This document shows positions 22,337 through 30,436 of a stretch of DNA of 32,354 nucleotides, in pieces. Each line of letters begins with the position of its first letter. The stretch's first letter is position 1. The notes under the pieces were generated by a model. That model saw nothing but the letters and a program-made list of their open reading frames with translations. It was not told the DNA's origin and did not search any database. The translations under genes were made by a program, and so were the position numbers. This DNA is from Nonomuraea deserti (GTDB lineage Bacteria > Actinomycetota > Actinomycetes > Streptosporangiales > Streptosporangiaceae), in NCBI RefSeq assembly GCF_004348685.1, contig NZ_SMKO01000101.1, positions 1 through 32,354 of the forward strand, read 5' to 3'.

Positions 22337-23326
22337 TCACGCGCGGACCCAGCGGTGATAGGCGTCCAGGTCGACGTTGCTGCCACAGACGATGGTGACC
22401 ACGTGGCGTCCGGCGAACCGGTCACGGTCTTCCAGAACGGCAGCGACGCCGAGGGCCGCCGAGGGTTCGACGACGAGCCCCGCGTGCTCCAGGAGCATCC
22501 GCATGCCCGCGATGATCGACGCCTCCTGGACGAGGACGGCGTCGTCAGTCACCTCGAGGAGGTCGTCCAGGACCACGGGGATGGGGTACCGGCCGGCGAC
22601 GCCGTCGGCGATCGTGTCGGTCGACTCGGTGGTGACGACCCGGCGCTCGTGCCACGAGCGGGTCATCGCGGGTGCGCCGAGGGGCTGCACGCAGATCACC
22701 TCGACCGCCGGCAGCAGGGTCTTCATGACGTGGCCCACCCCGGTGGCCATCGCGCCGCCGCCCAAAGCGATCAGGACGACGTCGAACGGGGACGCCCCGC
22801 TCGCCAGTTCCAGGCCGATGGTCGCCGCGCCCTCGCAGGTCTCGATGTCCAGGCTGTCCTCGACCAATCGCACGCCGCGCCGTCGCGCGATGCTCGCCGC
22901 CCGCTCGCGGGCCGTTTCGAAGTCGCCCTCCACCAGCTCCAGCTCGGCGCCCAGCGCGCGGATCCGATCAAGCTTGGCAGCCGGCGCCCGGCGTGATGCC
23001 ACGACCGTCACGTCGAGGCCACGGCGGCGACCCGACCAGCCGAGCGCCTGGCCCAGGTTGCCGGCGCTGGCGCACACCGCGGCCGCCCGGCCCTGGCCGG
23101 TCAGCCGGCCGGCGACGAGTTCGGTGCCCCGCCCCTTGAAGCTGCGGACCGGGTTCGCCGTTTCCAGCTTGACGCTCACCGTGCAGCCGAGCCGGCGTCC
23201 CAGCGCGTCGCACTCGTACAGCGGCGTGTCCAGAAATCGCGGGTCGATCACCTGGCGAGCCGCGCGGATCCGGTCAAGGTCGAGACGCGTGTGGGGCACG
23301 GCTGAGTCCATAGCCTCACATTTCAT
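22337..23326 (-). CDS. PLP-dependent threonine/serine dehydratase-like enzyme (fold type II)
   Basis: 329 aa. It fits the tryptophan-synthase-beta fold: NPVRSFKGRG has the PLP Lys (about K64), ASAGNLGQALG is the substrate carboxylate loop, LGGGAMATGVG (about 188-198) is the phosphate-binding glycine loop, and CGSNVD near the C-terminus holds the Ser facing the pyridine nitrogen. Such enzymes deaminate Thr/Ser or related amino acids; the exact substrate is uncertain, and there is no ACT regulatory domain. Starts at GTG 23329, ATG 23326 and ATG 23311 are all possible; none has a strong ribosome site. It is divergent from the kdp region and intact. Confidence 0.82.
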   Translation of the reverse strand: MKCEAMDSAVPHTRLDLDRIRAARQVIDPRFLDTPLYECDALGRRLGCTVSVKLETANPVRSFKGRGTELVAGRLTGQGRAAAVCASAGNLGQALGWSGRRRGLDVTVVASRRAPAAKLDRIRALGAELELVEGDFETARERAASIARRRGVRLVEDSLDIETCEGAATIGLELASGASPFDVVLIALGGGAMATGVGHVMKTLLPAVEVICVQPLGAPAMTRSWHERRVVTTESTDTIADGVAGRYPIPVVLDDLLEVTDDAVLVQEASIIAGMRMLLEHAGLVVEPSAALGVAAVLEDRDRFAGRHVVTIVCGSNVDLDAYHRWVRA

Positions 23327-23541
23327 CACTTACAGCGCCCATACCGCCGGACCTTCCCCAGCACGTGACGGGGCCGTCGTTGCAGGCCGCGAAAGTCCTC
23401 GCGTAAGGATGCCGTCAATATTCGCAGCATGCCCGTATGAATCCCGTCAAGACCGGCAGACACCCCGAAATCCTGGGATTTGCTTGCTTTACAGCCGCCC
23501 ATGCAGGCGCGGCAAAGCACCTGTCCAGATTGAGGAGTGGG
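23327..23541. promoter_or_regulatory. Upstream region of the kdp operon
   Basis: About 215 bp between the PLP and kdpF genes. It holds a palindrome AAATCC-TG-GGATTT (23468-23481), followed by TTTACA, an AT-rich cluster that could be a KdpE site by analogy with the T-rich E. coli box. GAGGAG (23532-23537) serves kdpF. I see no ydaO-type riboswitch. Confidence 0.4.
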
Positions 23542-23625
23542 ATGGCCGACGTCATCTTCGTCGCCCTGACGATCGCGGTCTTCGCGGTCCTGGGGCTGGT
23601 CGTCAAGGCGGTCGAGCAACTGTGA
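23542..23625 (+). CDS. kdpF: KdpF, small subunit of the potassium-importing Kdp ATPase
   Basis: 27 aa, a single membrane helix (MADVIFVALTIAVFAVLGLV, then VKAVEQL), typical of KdpF, which stabilises the KdpFABC complex. It has a good ribosome site, and its stop overlaps the GTG of kdpA. The gene is whole, but its partners are broken, so it probably has no function now. Confidence 0.75.
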   Translation: MADVIFVALTIAVFAVLGLVVKAVEQL

Positions 23626-23840
23626 GTGCCGTCAACGCCACCGGTCTCGTCGTGGCCGCCGGCCTGGTGATCCTCATGCTCGCGGCCCTGTTGTTGTACC
23701 GCGTCTACACCGGCGCCGATCACTTCGGCGTCGAGCGGCTCCTCTACCGGTTGCTCGGCGTGCCTGGCCGTGCAGAACTTCACCTCGGCCGCGGCCGGCA
23801 TGGCGGTCGCGATCGCCCTGGTGCGCGGGTTCGCCCGACC
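23622..23840 (+). pseudogene. kdpA: kdpA remnant (potassium channel-like subunit)
   Basis: From GTG 23622 the first ~47 residues, ending RVYTGADHFGVERLLYRLLG, match the KdpA N-terminus. At about 23762 the reading switches to a second frame with AVQNFTSAAAGMAVAIALVR and GFAR, which lies about 70 residues further on in intact KdpA. Homology ends at about 23840. All four selectivity-filter repeats downstream (more than 400 residues) are missing. Two deletions are therefore needed. Intact KdpA is about 550-560 aa. Confidence 0.85.
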
Positions 23841-24684
23841 GATGAGGTGGGCCATATCGTGGACGGCATCTCGGCCTCCGGCGGTACCCCGCGGGTCGTG
23901 GCCGAGACGGGCCGCGTGCTCGGGGTGATCCATCTCAAGGACGTGGTCAAGCAGGGCATGCGCGAACGCTTCGACGAGATGCGCCGCATGGGCATCCGCA
24001 CCGTCATGATCACCGGGGACAGTCCGCTGACCGCCAGGCCATCGCCGACGAGGCAGGCGTGGACGAGGCAGGCGTGGACGAGGCAGGCGTGGACGACTTC
24101 CTGGCCGAGGCCACCCCGAGGACAAGCTGGCGCTGATCAGGCAGGAGCGGGAGGGCGGCCGGATGGTCGCGATGACCGGCGACGGCACCAACGACGCGCC
24201 GGCCCTGGCCCAGGCCGACGTCGGCGTGGCCATGAACACCGGCACGAGCGCCGCCAAGGAGGCCGGAAACATGGTGGACCTCGACTCCAGCCCGACCAAG
24301 CTCATCGAGATCGTCGAGATCGGCAAGCAGCTGCTGATCACGCGGGGGGCGCTGACCACGTTCTCGATCGCCAACGACATCGCCAAGTATTTCGCGATCA
24401 TCCCGGCCATGTTCGCGACCGTCCACCCGGGCCTGGACACCCTCGACATCATGCGCCTGGCCGGCCCGCAGTCCGCGGTCCTGTCGGCGGTCGTCCTCAA
24501 CGCCCTGGTGATCATCGCGTTGGTCCCGCTGGCGCTGCGTGGCGTCGGATACCGCCCCGCCGGCGCCTCCGAGCTGCTGTCCCGTAACCTCTACCGCTAC
24601 GGCCTGGGCGGCATCGTCGTGCCGTTCATCAGCATCACAATCATCGACCTGATCATCCAGTTCCTACCGGGGATGGCGCAATGA
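23841..24684 (+). pseudogene. kdpB: kdpB remnant (P-type ATPase, C-terminal half)
   Basis: Homology begins at PTDEVGHIVDGISASGGTPR, in the nucleotide-binding domain, so the actuator domain, the first helices and the DKTGT phosphorylation site are gone. It passes GIRTVMITGDSPLTA, then loses one base near 24039 and a second near 24119, so three frames are used. The last frame (VAMTGDGTNDAPALAQADVG, AMNTGTSAAKEAGNMVDL) runs to the normal end at 24684, overlapping kdpC by ATGA. A 15-bp triplication sits between the two frameshifts. Intact KdpB is about 680-700 aa; about 280 remain. Confidence 0.9.
24050..24094 (+). repeat. 15-bp triplication inside the kdpB remnant
   Basis: GAGGCAGGCGTGGAC occurs three times exactly (24050, 24065, 24080), encoding EAGVD three times where KdpB normally has one (ADEAGVDDFLAEATPED). 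Confidence 0.9.
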
Positions 24685-25309
24685 CCCGCATGCCCAGCTG
24701 GATCCGCCGGCACCTGGCGGCGCTGCGCGCGCTGCTCGTGCTCACGGTGGTCACCGGCATCGTCTATCCCTTGGCCGCCACCGGGGTGGCCCAGGCCCTG
24801 TTCGACGACAAGGCCAACGGCTCGCTGATCGAGAAGGACGGCAGGACCGCCGGCAGCGCGCTCGTCGGCCAGTCCTTCACCGACCCCGGCGGCGACCCGA
24901 TCCGCAGGTATTTCCAGTCCCGGCCCTCGGCCGCCGGCGACGGCACGCCGTGAGCGTCAACCAGGCCTGTCCCGCCACCCCTTTCATCCCCTCCTACCAG
25001 GGGCTGAGGGTGGAGTGCGCGAAGCCGGGCGAGGACTACGCGGCCGGGCGCACCGTCCCGGTCAGGGGCGGGGCCGGCCCGCCCGCCGTGCCGGCCGACG
25101 CCGTCACGGCCAGCGGCTCGGGCCTCGACCCGCACATCTCCGTCGCCTACGCCGTGCTCCAGGCGCCGCGCGTGGCCAGGGAGCGCGGGCTGCCGGCCGA
25201 TCGGGTGAGGGCGCTGATCGACGAGCACACCACCGGCCGCGCGCTCGGCTTCATGGGCGAGCCCGTGGTCAACGTGATCGAGCTCAACCTCGCTCTGGAC
25301 AGGGCCTGA
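24681..25309 (+). pseudogene. kdpC: kdpC, split by an internal deletion and frame change
   Basis: The first frame (24681-24953) encodes the KdpC membrane anchor and N-terminal domain: HLAALRALLVLTVVTGIVYP to GQSFTDPGG and FQSRPSAAGDG, then stops. The second frame starts at GTG 24950 and encodes the rest: NQACPATPFIPSYQGLRVEC, PADAVTASGSGLDPHISVAY, and EHTTGRALGFMGEPVVNVIE. In actinobacterial KdpC the two blocks are joined by some 50 or more residues that are absent here. The GTGA overlap at 24950-24953 would allow re-initiation, so a two-piece protein is formally possible, but with kdpA and kdpB destroyed it has no complex to join. Confidence 0.82.
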
Positions 25310-25310
25310 C

Positions 25311-27839
25311 ATGCGAGGGCGGCTGAGGGTCCACCTCGGGGCGGCCCCTGGGGTGGGCAAGACGTACGCGATGCTCGGCGAGGGCCGGCGCGCGCTGGAA
25401 CGCGACCGCGACGTGGTCGTGGGCCTCGTCGAGACCCACGGCCGCCGCCGCACCGCCGCCCTCCTGGACGGCATGGAGATCGTTCCCCGTCAGACCATCG
25501 TGTACCGGGGGGCCACCTTCACCGAGCTGGACGTCGAAGCGGTCATCGAGCGCGCGCCCAAGGTGGCGCTGATCGACGAGCTGGCCCACACCAACGTGCC
25601 CGGCTCCAGGAACGCCAAGCGCTGGCAGGACATCGAGGAGATCCTCGACGCCGGCATCGACGTCGTCTCCACCGTGAACATCCAGCATCTGGAGTCCGTC
25701 AACGACGTGGTCCAGGAGATCACCGGGGTGCCGCAGCGCGAGACCGTGCCCGACGAGGTGGTACGGCGGGCCGATCAGGTCGAGCTGGTCGACATGTCGC
25801 CCGAGGCGCTGCGCCGTCGTATGGCCCATGGCAACGTGTACGCCGCCGAGAAGGTGGACGCGGCGCTGTCGAACTATTTCCGCGTCGGCAACCTGACCGC
25901 GCTGCGCGAGCTGGCACTGCTGTGGGTGGCGGGCAAGGTGGACGACCAGCTCGACCGCTACCGCGCCGAGCACAGCATCGCCGGCACATGGGAGACACGC
26001 GAGCGGGTGGTGGTCGCGCTGACCGGCGGCCCGGAGGGCGAGACGCTCGTGCGCCGGGCCGCCCGCATCGCCGCCAGGACCAAGGGCGCCGACCTGCTGG
26101 CCGTGCACGTCACCAGCGTCGACGGGCCGGCCGGTGCCGATCCGGCCAGTCTGGTCCGGCAGCGCTCGCTGGTCGAGAGCATGGGCGGCACCTACCACCA
26201 GGTGGTGGGCGACGACATCCCGCAGGCGTTGCTCGACTTCGCCCGCGGCGTCAACGCCACCCAGCTCGTCCTCGGAGCATCGAGAAGGGGCCGTTTCGCG
26301 CAGATCCTCTCCCGGGGCGTGGGCGTGGAGACCACGGCCCGGGCCGGGCCCATCGACGTGCACCTGGTCACGCACGAGGGTGCCGAGCTGGGCCGCGAGC
26401 GGTCCGAGCGCTCCAGGGCGGCCCTCACCAGGAAACGCAGGCTCGCCGGATGGGTCGCCGCCGTGGCCGGGCTGCCGCTGCTGACCGCTGTGCTCGTCCC
26501 GTTCCAGGACGCGACCTCGCTGCCCAGCGAGATCCTGCTGTTCCTGTGCCTGGTTCTCGGCGTCGCGGTCATCGGCGGCACCTGGCCGGCGATCACCGCG
26601 GCGGTCGGCTCGTCCGTGCTGCTCAACTGGTTCTTCACCTCGCCCGTTCACACCTGGGACATCGCTGACCCGGAGAACCTCCTCTCCCTGGTGGTGTTCG
26701 TGCTGGTCGCCACGGTGGTCAGCACGATCGTCGACCTGGCGGCCCGCCGGGCCAGGGAGGCGGCTCGCGCCCGGGCGGACGCCGAGGTGCTCTCCACCCT
26801 GGCCGGGCACGTGCTGCGCGGTGAGGCCGCGCTGCCGTCGCTGCTCGGGCGGCTGCGCGAGACGTTCGCTCTGGACGCGGTCACCCTGCTCGAACGGCTC
26901 GGCGAGCCCACCCCGGACGACACCTCCGATCCCGCCGCCTGGCGCGTCATCGCCACCTCCGGGGCCGCCCCCTGCACCTCGCCCGCCGTGGCCGACACCG
27001 ACGTCGCCATCGACGATCGGCTGGTGCTGGCGGCGCGGGGCCGGCTGCTCGACGCCAGTGACCGGCAGGTGCTGGAGGCCTTCGCCGCCGAGGCGGCCGT
27101 CGCGCTGCGCCAGAAGCGCCTGCAGCGAGAGGCCGAACGCGCCAAGCCCCTGGCCGAGGCCGACAGGATGCGCACCGCGCTGCTCGCGGCCGTCAGCCAT
27201 GACCTGCGCACTCCCCTGTCGGCCGCCAAGGCCTCCGTCGAGAGCCTGCGCAGCCACGACGTCACCTGGACGGCCGAGGACCGCGAGGAACTGCTGGCCA
27301 CCGCCGACGAGTCGCTGGACCGGCTCGACCGGCTCGTGGAGAACCTGCTCGACATGAGCCGCCTGCAGGCCGGCGTGCTCGGGCTGGCGCTCCAGCCCGT
27401 CGCCCTGGAAGAGGTCCTCCCCCGCGTCATCGACGACCTCGGCCCGCAGCGCGACCGTGTCCACGGCGACATCTCCTTCGACCTGCCCGAGATCGTCGCC
27501 GACCCGGCACTGCTGGAACGGGTCCTGGTCAACCTGACGGCCAACGCGGTGCGCTACAGCCCGCCGGACCGGAAGGTGCTCATCACGGCCAGCCGGCACG
27601 ACGACGTCGTCGAGATCCGCGTCATCGACCGCGGTCCCGGCATCCCGCCCGAGGCCCATGACCGGGTCTTCCAGCCGTTCCAGCGGCTCGGCGACCGCGA
27701 CAACCACACCGGCGTCGGCCTCGGGCTCGCGCTCTCGCGCGGGCTCACCGAGGCCATGGGCGGCGCGCTCGTGCCCGAGGAGACGCCTGGAGGCGGCCTT
27801 ACGATGATCATCCGACTGGCCACCTCTCCAAGGCGGTGA
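25311..27839 (+). CDS. kdpD: KdpD sensor histidine kinase
   Basis: 842 aa, near the usual ~850-900. Order of parts: KdpD N-terminal domain with Walker A GAAPGVGKT (10-18) and LIDELAHTNVPGSRNAKRWQ (Walker B region); a Usp-like domain (~235-360, VVVALTGGPEGETLVRRAAR); a four-helix membrane block (~378-490); a GAF-like domain; then the kinase with AVSHDLRTPLS (His630), NLTANAVRYSP (N box), RGPGIPPEAHDRVFQPF and GLGLALSRGL (G boxes). It senses low K+ or osmotic stress and phosphorylates KdpE. The ATG directly follows the kdpC stop. No lesion is visible, in contrast to kdpABC. Confidence 0.93.
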   Translation: MRGRLRVHLGAAPGVGKTYAMLGEGRRALERDRDVVVGLVETHGRRRTAALLDGMEIVPRQTIVYRGATFTELDVEAVIERAPKVALIDELAHTNVPGSRNAKRWQDIEEILDAGIDVVSTVNIQHLESVNDVVQEITGVPQRETVPDEVVRRADQVELVDMSPEALRRRMAHGNVYAAEKVDAALSNYFRVGNLTALRELALLWVAGKVDDQLDRYRAEHSIAGTWETRERVVVALTGGPEGETLVRRAARIAARTKGADLLAVHVTSVDGPAGADPASLVRQRSLVESMGGTYHQVVGDDIPQALLDFARGVNATQLVLGASRRGRFAQILSRGVGVETTARAGPIDVHLVTHEGAELGRERSERSRAALTRKRRLAGWVAAVAGLPLLTAVLVPFQDATSLPSEILLFLCLVLGVAVIGGTWPAITAAVGSSVLLNWFFTSPVHTWDIADPENLLSLVVFVLVATVVSTIVDLAARRAREAARARADAEVLSTLAGHVLRGEAALPSLLGRLRETFALDAVTLLERLGEPTPDDTSDPAAWRVIATSGAAPCTSPAVADTDVAIDDRLVLAARGRLLDASDRQVLEAFAAEAAVALRQKRLQREAERAKPLAEADRMRTALLAAVSHDLRTPLSAAKASVESLRSHDVTWTAEDREELLATADESLDRLDRLVENLLDMSRLQAGVLGLALQPVALEEVLPRVIDDLGPQRDRVHGDISFDLPEIVADPALLERVLVNLTANAVRYSPPDRKVLITASRHDDVVEIRVIDRGPGIPPEAHDRVFQPFQRLGDRDNHTGVGLGLALSRGLTEAMGGALVPEETPGGGLTMIIRLATSPRR

Positions 27840-27843
27840 CACC

Positions 27844-28512
27844 ATGACCAGGATCCTCGTCGTGGACGACGAACCCCAGATGCTGCGCACCCTGCGCATC
27901 AACCTGGCCGCCCGCCGCTACGAGGTCGCGGTCGCGGCCGACGGCGCGGCCGCCCTCACGCAGGCCGCCGAATGGCACCCCGACCTGGTCGTCCTCGACC
28001 TCGGCCTGCCCGACATGGACGGCGTGGACGTCATCCACGGCCTGCGTGGCTGGACGCAGACGCCCATCGTGGTCCTTTCCGGCCGCGCCGGCAGCCAGGA
28101 CAAGATCGACGCCCTGGACGCCGGGGCCGACGACTACGTGACCAAACCGTTCAGCATCGAGGAGTTCCTCGCCCGCATCCGCGCGGTCTCCCGCCGCGCC
28201 GGCACGCAGGAGGCCGAGCTCACCCCCGTCCAGATCGGCGAGCACACGGTGGACCTGAACCGCAAGACCGTCTCCGGCGAACTGCGCCTGACCCCCACCG
28301 AGTGGCGCATCCTGGAGATCCTGCTGAGCAACCCCGGCAAGCTCATCACCCAGCGCCACCTGCTGAGCGAGGTGTGGGGCAGCAAGTACGTCAAGGAGAC
28401 GCACTATCTGCGCCAGTACATGACGCAACTGCGCAAGAAACTCGAACGGGACCCCGCCCACCCGGTGCACCTGATCACCGAACCGGGCATGGGCTACCGG
28501 TACACCCCCTGA
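27844..28512 (+). CDS. kdpE: KdpE response regulator
   Basis: 222 aa, OmpR/PhoB class. The receiver domain has the acidic pair DDE (8-10), phospho-acceptor Asp52 (LVVLDLGLPDMDG) and Lys101 (DDYVTKPFS). The C-terminal winged helix (~125-222) shows LRLTPTEWRILEILLSNPGK and VKETHYLRQYMTQLRKKLER. It starts 4 bp after kdpD. It would bind the kdp promoter; since the pump genes are broken, it either has other targets or is waiting to decay. Confidence 0.93.
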   Translation: MTRILVVDDEPQMLRTLRINLAARRYEVAVAADGAAALTQAAEWHPDLVVLDLGLPDMDGVDVIHGLRGWTQTPIVVLSGRAGSQDKIDALDAGADDYVTKPFSIEEFLARIRAVSRRAGTQEAELTPVQIGEHTVDLNRKTVSGELRLTPTEWRILEILLSNPGKLITQRHLLSEVWGSKYVKETHYLRQYMTQLRKKLERDPAHPVHLITEPGMGYRYTP

Positions 28513-28576
28513 TCCCCGCTCCGGCCTTGCTCCCGACGGCGGGCGCCTCACGGGTCAGCCAGGCCTTGAGGGCGGG

Positions 28577-29236
28577 TCAGGCGGGTGCGGGCTCGGCGGT
28601 CTGGTAGATGCTGGTGAGCCAGGCATGGAGCAGGACGTCGACCACCTCGGCCGCGGGCACCGCGGGCCCATCCCCGGTGAAGGTCGCGTAGAGCGCCCGG
28701 TCGACCATGGCGTTGAGCACGATCGCAAGCTCTCGGGAGCCGGGCCCGGGTGGCGCGGCGCCGCGGGCGCGCTCCGCCTCGATGGCTTGTTCGGTCCGGG
28801 TGACCCAGACGTCCATCATGTCGGCACACCAGCGGGCGACCTCGGCGTTGGTGTGCCGGACTTCGGCGGTGGCGAGCAGGACCGGCCGGTGTGAGTGGAA
28901 GGTCGTGTAGAGGGCGGCGAGGCACTCGCGCCAGCAGCGCACCGGATCCTCGGCGACCCTGTCGAGCGGATCGGCCAGCGCCCGGACCGCCTCCTCGTTC
29001 ACCCGGTCGAGCAAGGTGAGCAGCACCGCGTCCTTGGACCGGAAGTAGAAGTAGAAGGTGGGGCGGGAGATCCCCGCGCCGCGTGCGAGGTCGTCGATGG
29101 AGATCTCGCTCAGCGCGTGCCGTTCGAGCAGCCGGACGGCAGTGGCGAGGATGGCCTGCTCCCGATCGTCGCCCGTGGGCCGGGACGTCCGGCGGCCACG
29201 GCTCGCGCGCGGTCCCGTGGCGCCGTCAAGGGTCAT
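28577..29236 (-). CDS. TetR family regulator, EthR-like
   Basis: 219 aa. A basic N-terminus (GRRTSRPTGDDREQAILATA) leads into the HTH (about 30-75: LSEISIDDLARGAGISRPTF, then YFYFRSKDAVLLTLLDRV). The C-terminal domain with LAALYTTFHSHRPVLLATAE and EVARWCADMMDVWVTRTEQA resembles EthR of Mycobacterium tuberculosis, which binds hydrophobic ligands. The start at ATG 29236 has GGTGAGG three bases before it; longer frames enter the promoter. It is divergent from the cupin gene with two tandem operator copies between them, and is the likely repressor of both. Confidence 0.85.
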   Translation of the reverse strand: MTLDGATGPRASRGRRTSRPTGDDREQAILATAVRLLERHALSEISIDDLARGAGISRPTFYFYFRSKDAVLLTLLDRVNEEAVRALADPLDRVAEDPVRCWRECLAALYTTFHSHRPVLLATAEVRHTNAEVARWCADMMDVWVTRTEQAIEAERARGAAPPGPGSRELAIVLNAMVDRALYATFTGDGPAVPAAEVVDVLLHAWLTSIYQTAEPAPA

Positions 29237-29289
29237 GCGCCTCACCCTACCGGGAGCCGGCACCTGTGGCCAACACCGCGTCGAATCGC

Positions 29290-29329
29290 TCGACACAGTG
29301 TTGATAGAGTCGACATGGTGTTGATAGCG
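29290..29329. promoter_or_regulatory. Tandem 20-bp operator between TetR and cupin genes
   Basis: TCGACACAGTGTTGATAGAG (29290-29309) is followed directly by TCGACATGGTGTTGATAGCG (29310-29329), 17 of 20 identical. The first half of each is a near-dyad (TCGACAC / GTGTTGA). EthR-type repressors bind cooperatively to tandem repeats. TTGATA at 29301 may be the cupin -35. Confidence 0.7.
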
Positions 29330-29375
29330 TCAGGCCGTACCAGCACCATGGCGGCGAGAGAGCGGAGGGCGGCCC

Positions 29376-29780
29376 ATGCCGGGAGCGCCGGAAATGACCT
29401 TGAGCTATCCCCAGTTCGACGACGACGGCGACGGCGGCAGCAGGCTGACCACGGTCGAGCTCGCGCAACACCCCACCGACCTGGGCCCCGGCCTGCCGCC
29501 GATGTTGTCCACGATCCCGGTCGAGGCGGTGTCGCTGCAGTTCGTCGATCTCTTCGCCGGCATGACCATCCCGTCACACCCGGCGCCGGCCCGCCAGTTC
29601 GTCGTCGTCCTCCGCGGGGTCATCGAGGCCGAGACTACGAGCGGAGAGACACTCCGGCTGCGTGCCGGGGACGTCGGCTTGGCCGCGGACATCAGGGGCG
29701 GGCACATCACCCGCGTCATCGAGCCCCCGGTTCGCCTGCTGTTCGCGGTGCTCCCCGGCAGCGGCCCCCACCCGGCCTGA
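29376..29780 (+). CDS. Cupin domain protein
   Basis: 134 aa. The cupin barrel covers about residues 45-130: SLQFVDLFAGMTIPSHPAPA, RQFVVVLRGVIEAETTSGET, then LRLRAGDVGLAADIRGGHIT. The His in IPSHP and the final His in GGHIT are candidate metal ligands, but the set is incomplete for a typical metal cupin, so a sensor or binding role is possible. Two starts are plausible: ATG 29376 (GGAGGG upstream) and ATG 29394. It is probably repressed by the divergent EthR-like protein. Confidence 0.75.
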   Translation: MPGAPEMTLSYPQFDDDGDGGSRLTTVELAQHPTDLGPGLPPMLSTIPVEAVSLQFVDLFAGMTIPSHPAPARQFVVVLRGVIEAETTSGETLRLRAGDVGLAADIRGGHITRVIEPPVRLLFAVLPGSGPHPA

Positions 29781-29870
29781 ACCGGCCGGCTCGCGGCGCG
29801 TGTCACCGCACGACGCGACGAGCCGGGGCCGCCCGAGCCCGACGGCGGCGGCGGCGTGCCGGGTGGCCCA

Positions 29871-29912
29871 TGTCACATTCGTTCCTGTCACACTTCGCCG
29901 GGCTGTCCCGTC
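29871..29912 (+). promoter_or_regulatory. ECF41-type sigma promoter of the CMD-family gene
   Basis: TGTCACA (29886-29892), exactly 16 bp, then CGTC (29909-29912). This is the promoter known for ECF41 sigma factors, whose typical targets are carboxymuconolactone decarboxylase, oxidoreductase and epimerase genes. A second TGTCACA lies 15 bp upstream (29871-29877) but has no CGTC at the right distance. No ECF gene is in this window, so the sigma factor is encoded elsewhere. Confidence 0.75.
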
Positions 29913-29951
29913 AGTGGGGTACGACCAGCAACGACGACAAGGGAGCCCATC

Positions 29952-30425
29952 ATGGATGCTCGTCTGAACGTTTTCGGCAACCAGCTCGCGGCCAAGGCAC
30001 TGAAGCACTTCGTCGGGGTGAGCAAGGTGGTCGCGGACTCGACGCTGCCGGCCGCGACGCGGGAACTGGTGCAGTTGCGCGCCAGTCAGATCAACGGCTG
30101 CGCCTTCTGCATCGACATGCACACCAAGGATGCCGCGAAGGCCGGGGAGACCGCGGTGCGGCTCCACCTGGTCGCGGCCTGGCGGGAGGCCACGGTTTTC
30201 ACCGAGGCCGAGCGCGCCGCCCTGGAGCTGGCGGAGCAGGGCACCCGCCTCGCGGACGGGGCCGGCGGCGTCTCCGACGAGGTCTGGGCGAACGCCGCCA
30301 AGCACTATGACGAGGACCAGCTCATCGCCCTGGTGACGCTCATCGCCACCATCAACGCCTTCAACCGCCTGAACGTCATCACCCAGCAGCCGGCCGGCGA
30401 CTACCAGCCCGGCCAGTTCGGGTAA
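29952..30425 (+). CDS. Carboxymuconolactone decarboxylase / AhpD-family protein
   Basis: 157 aa. The AhpD motif is present: LRASQINGCAFCIDMHTKDA, with Cys50, Cys53 and His57 forming the CxxC-xxx-H redox site. Flanking helices (ATRELVQLRA, AALELAEQGT, LVTLIATINAFNRLNVI) are typical of the all-alpha fold. Members with CxxC act as thiol peroxidases/reductases, not decarboxylases. AAGGGAG lies seven bases before the ATG. An ECF41-type promoter lies 40 bp upstream and a strong hairpin follows the stop, so it is a single-gene unit of the COE class that ECF41 factors control. Confidence 0.9.
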   Translation: MDARLNVFGNQLAAKALKHFVGVSKVVADSTLPAATRELVQLRASQINGCAFCIDMHTKDAAKAGETAVRLHLVAAWREATVFTEAERAALELAEQGTRLADGAGGVSDEVWANAAKHYDEDQLIALVTLIATINAFNRLNVITQQPAGDYQPGQFG

Positions 30426-30436
30426 GGAGCAGGAAC

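Noticed and set aside
23330..23541. c-di-AMP (ydaO) riboswitch before kdp
   Set aside because: The leader is too short and I could not find the conserved pairing elements.
22377..24587. 736-aa frame running from the antisense of the PLP gene into kdp
   Set aside because: Composite of antisense sequence, the kdp leader and parts of kdpA and kdpB remnants; not one gene.
25284..27902. 872-aa minus-strand frame opposite kdpD
   Set aside because: Pure shadow of kdpD; Gly/Val/Arg-rich with no domain.
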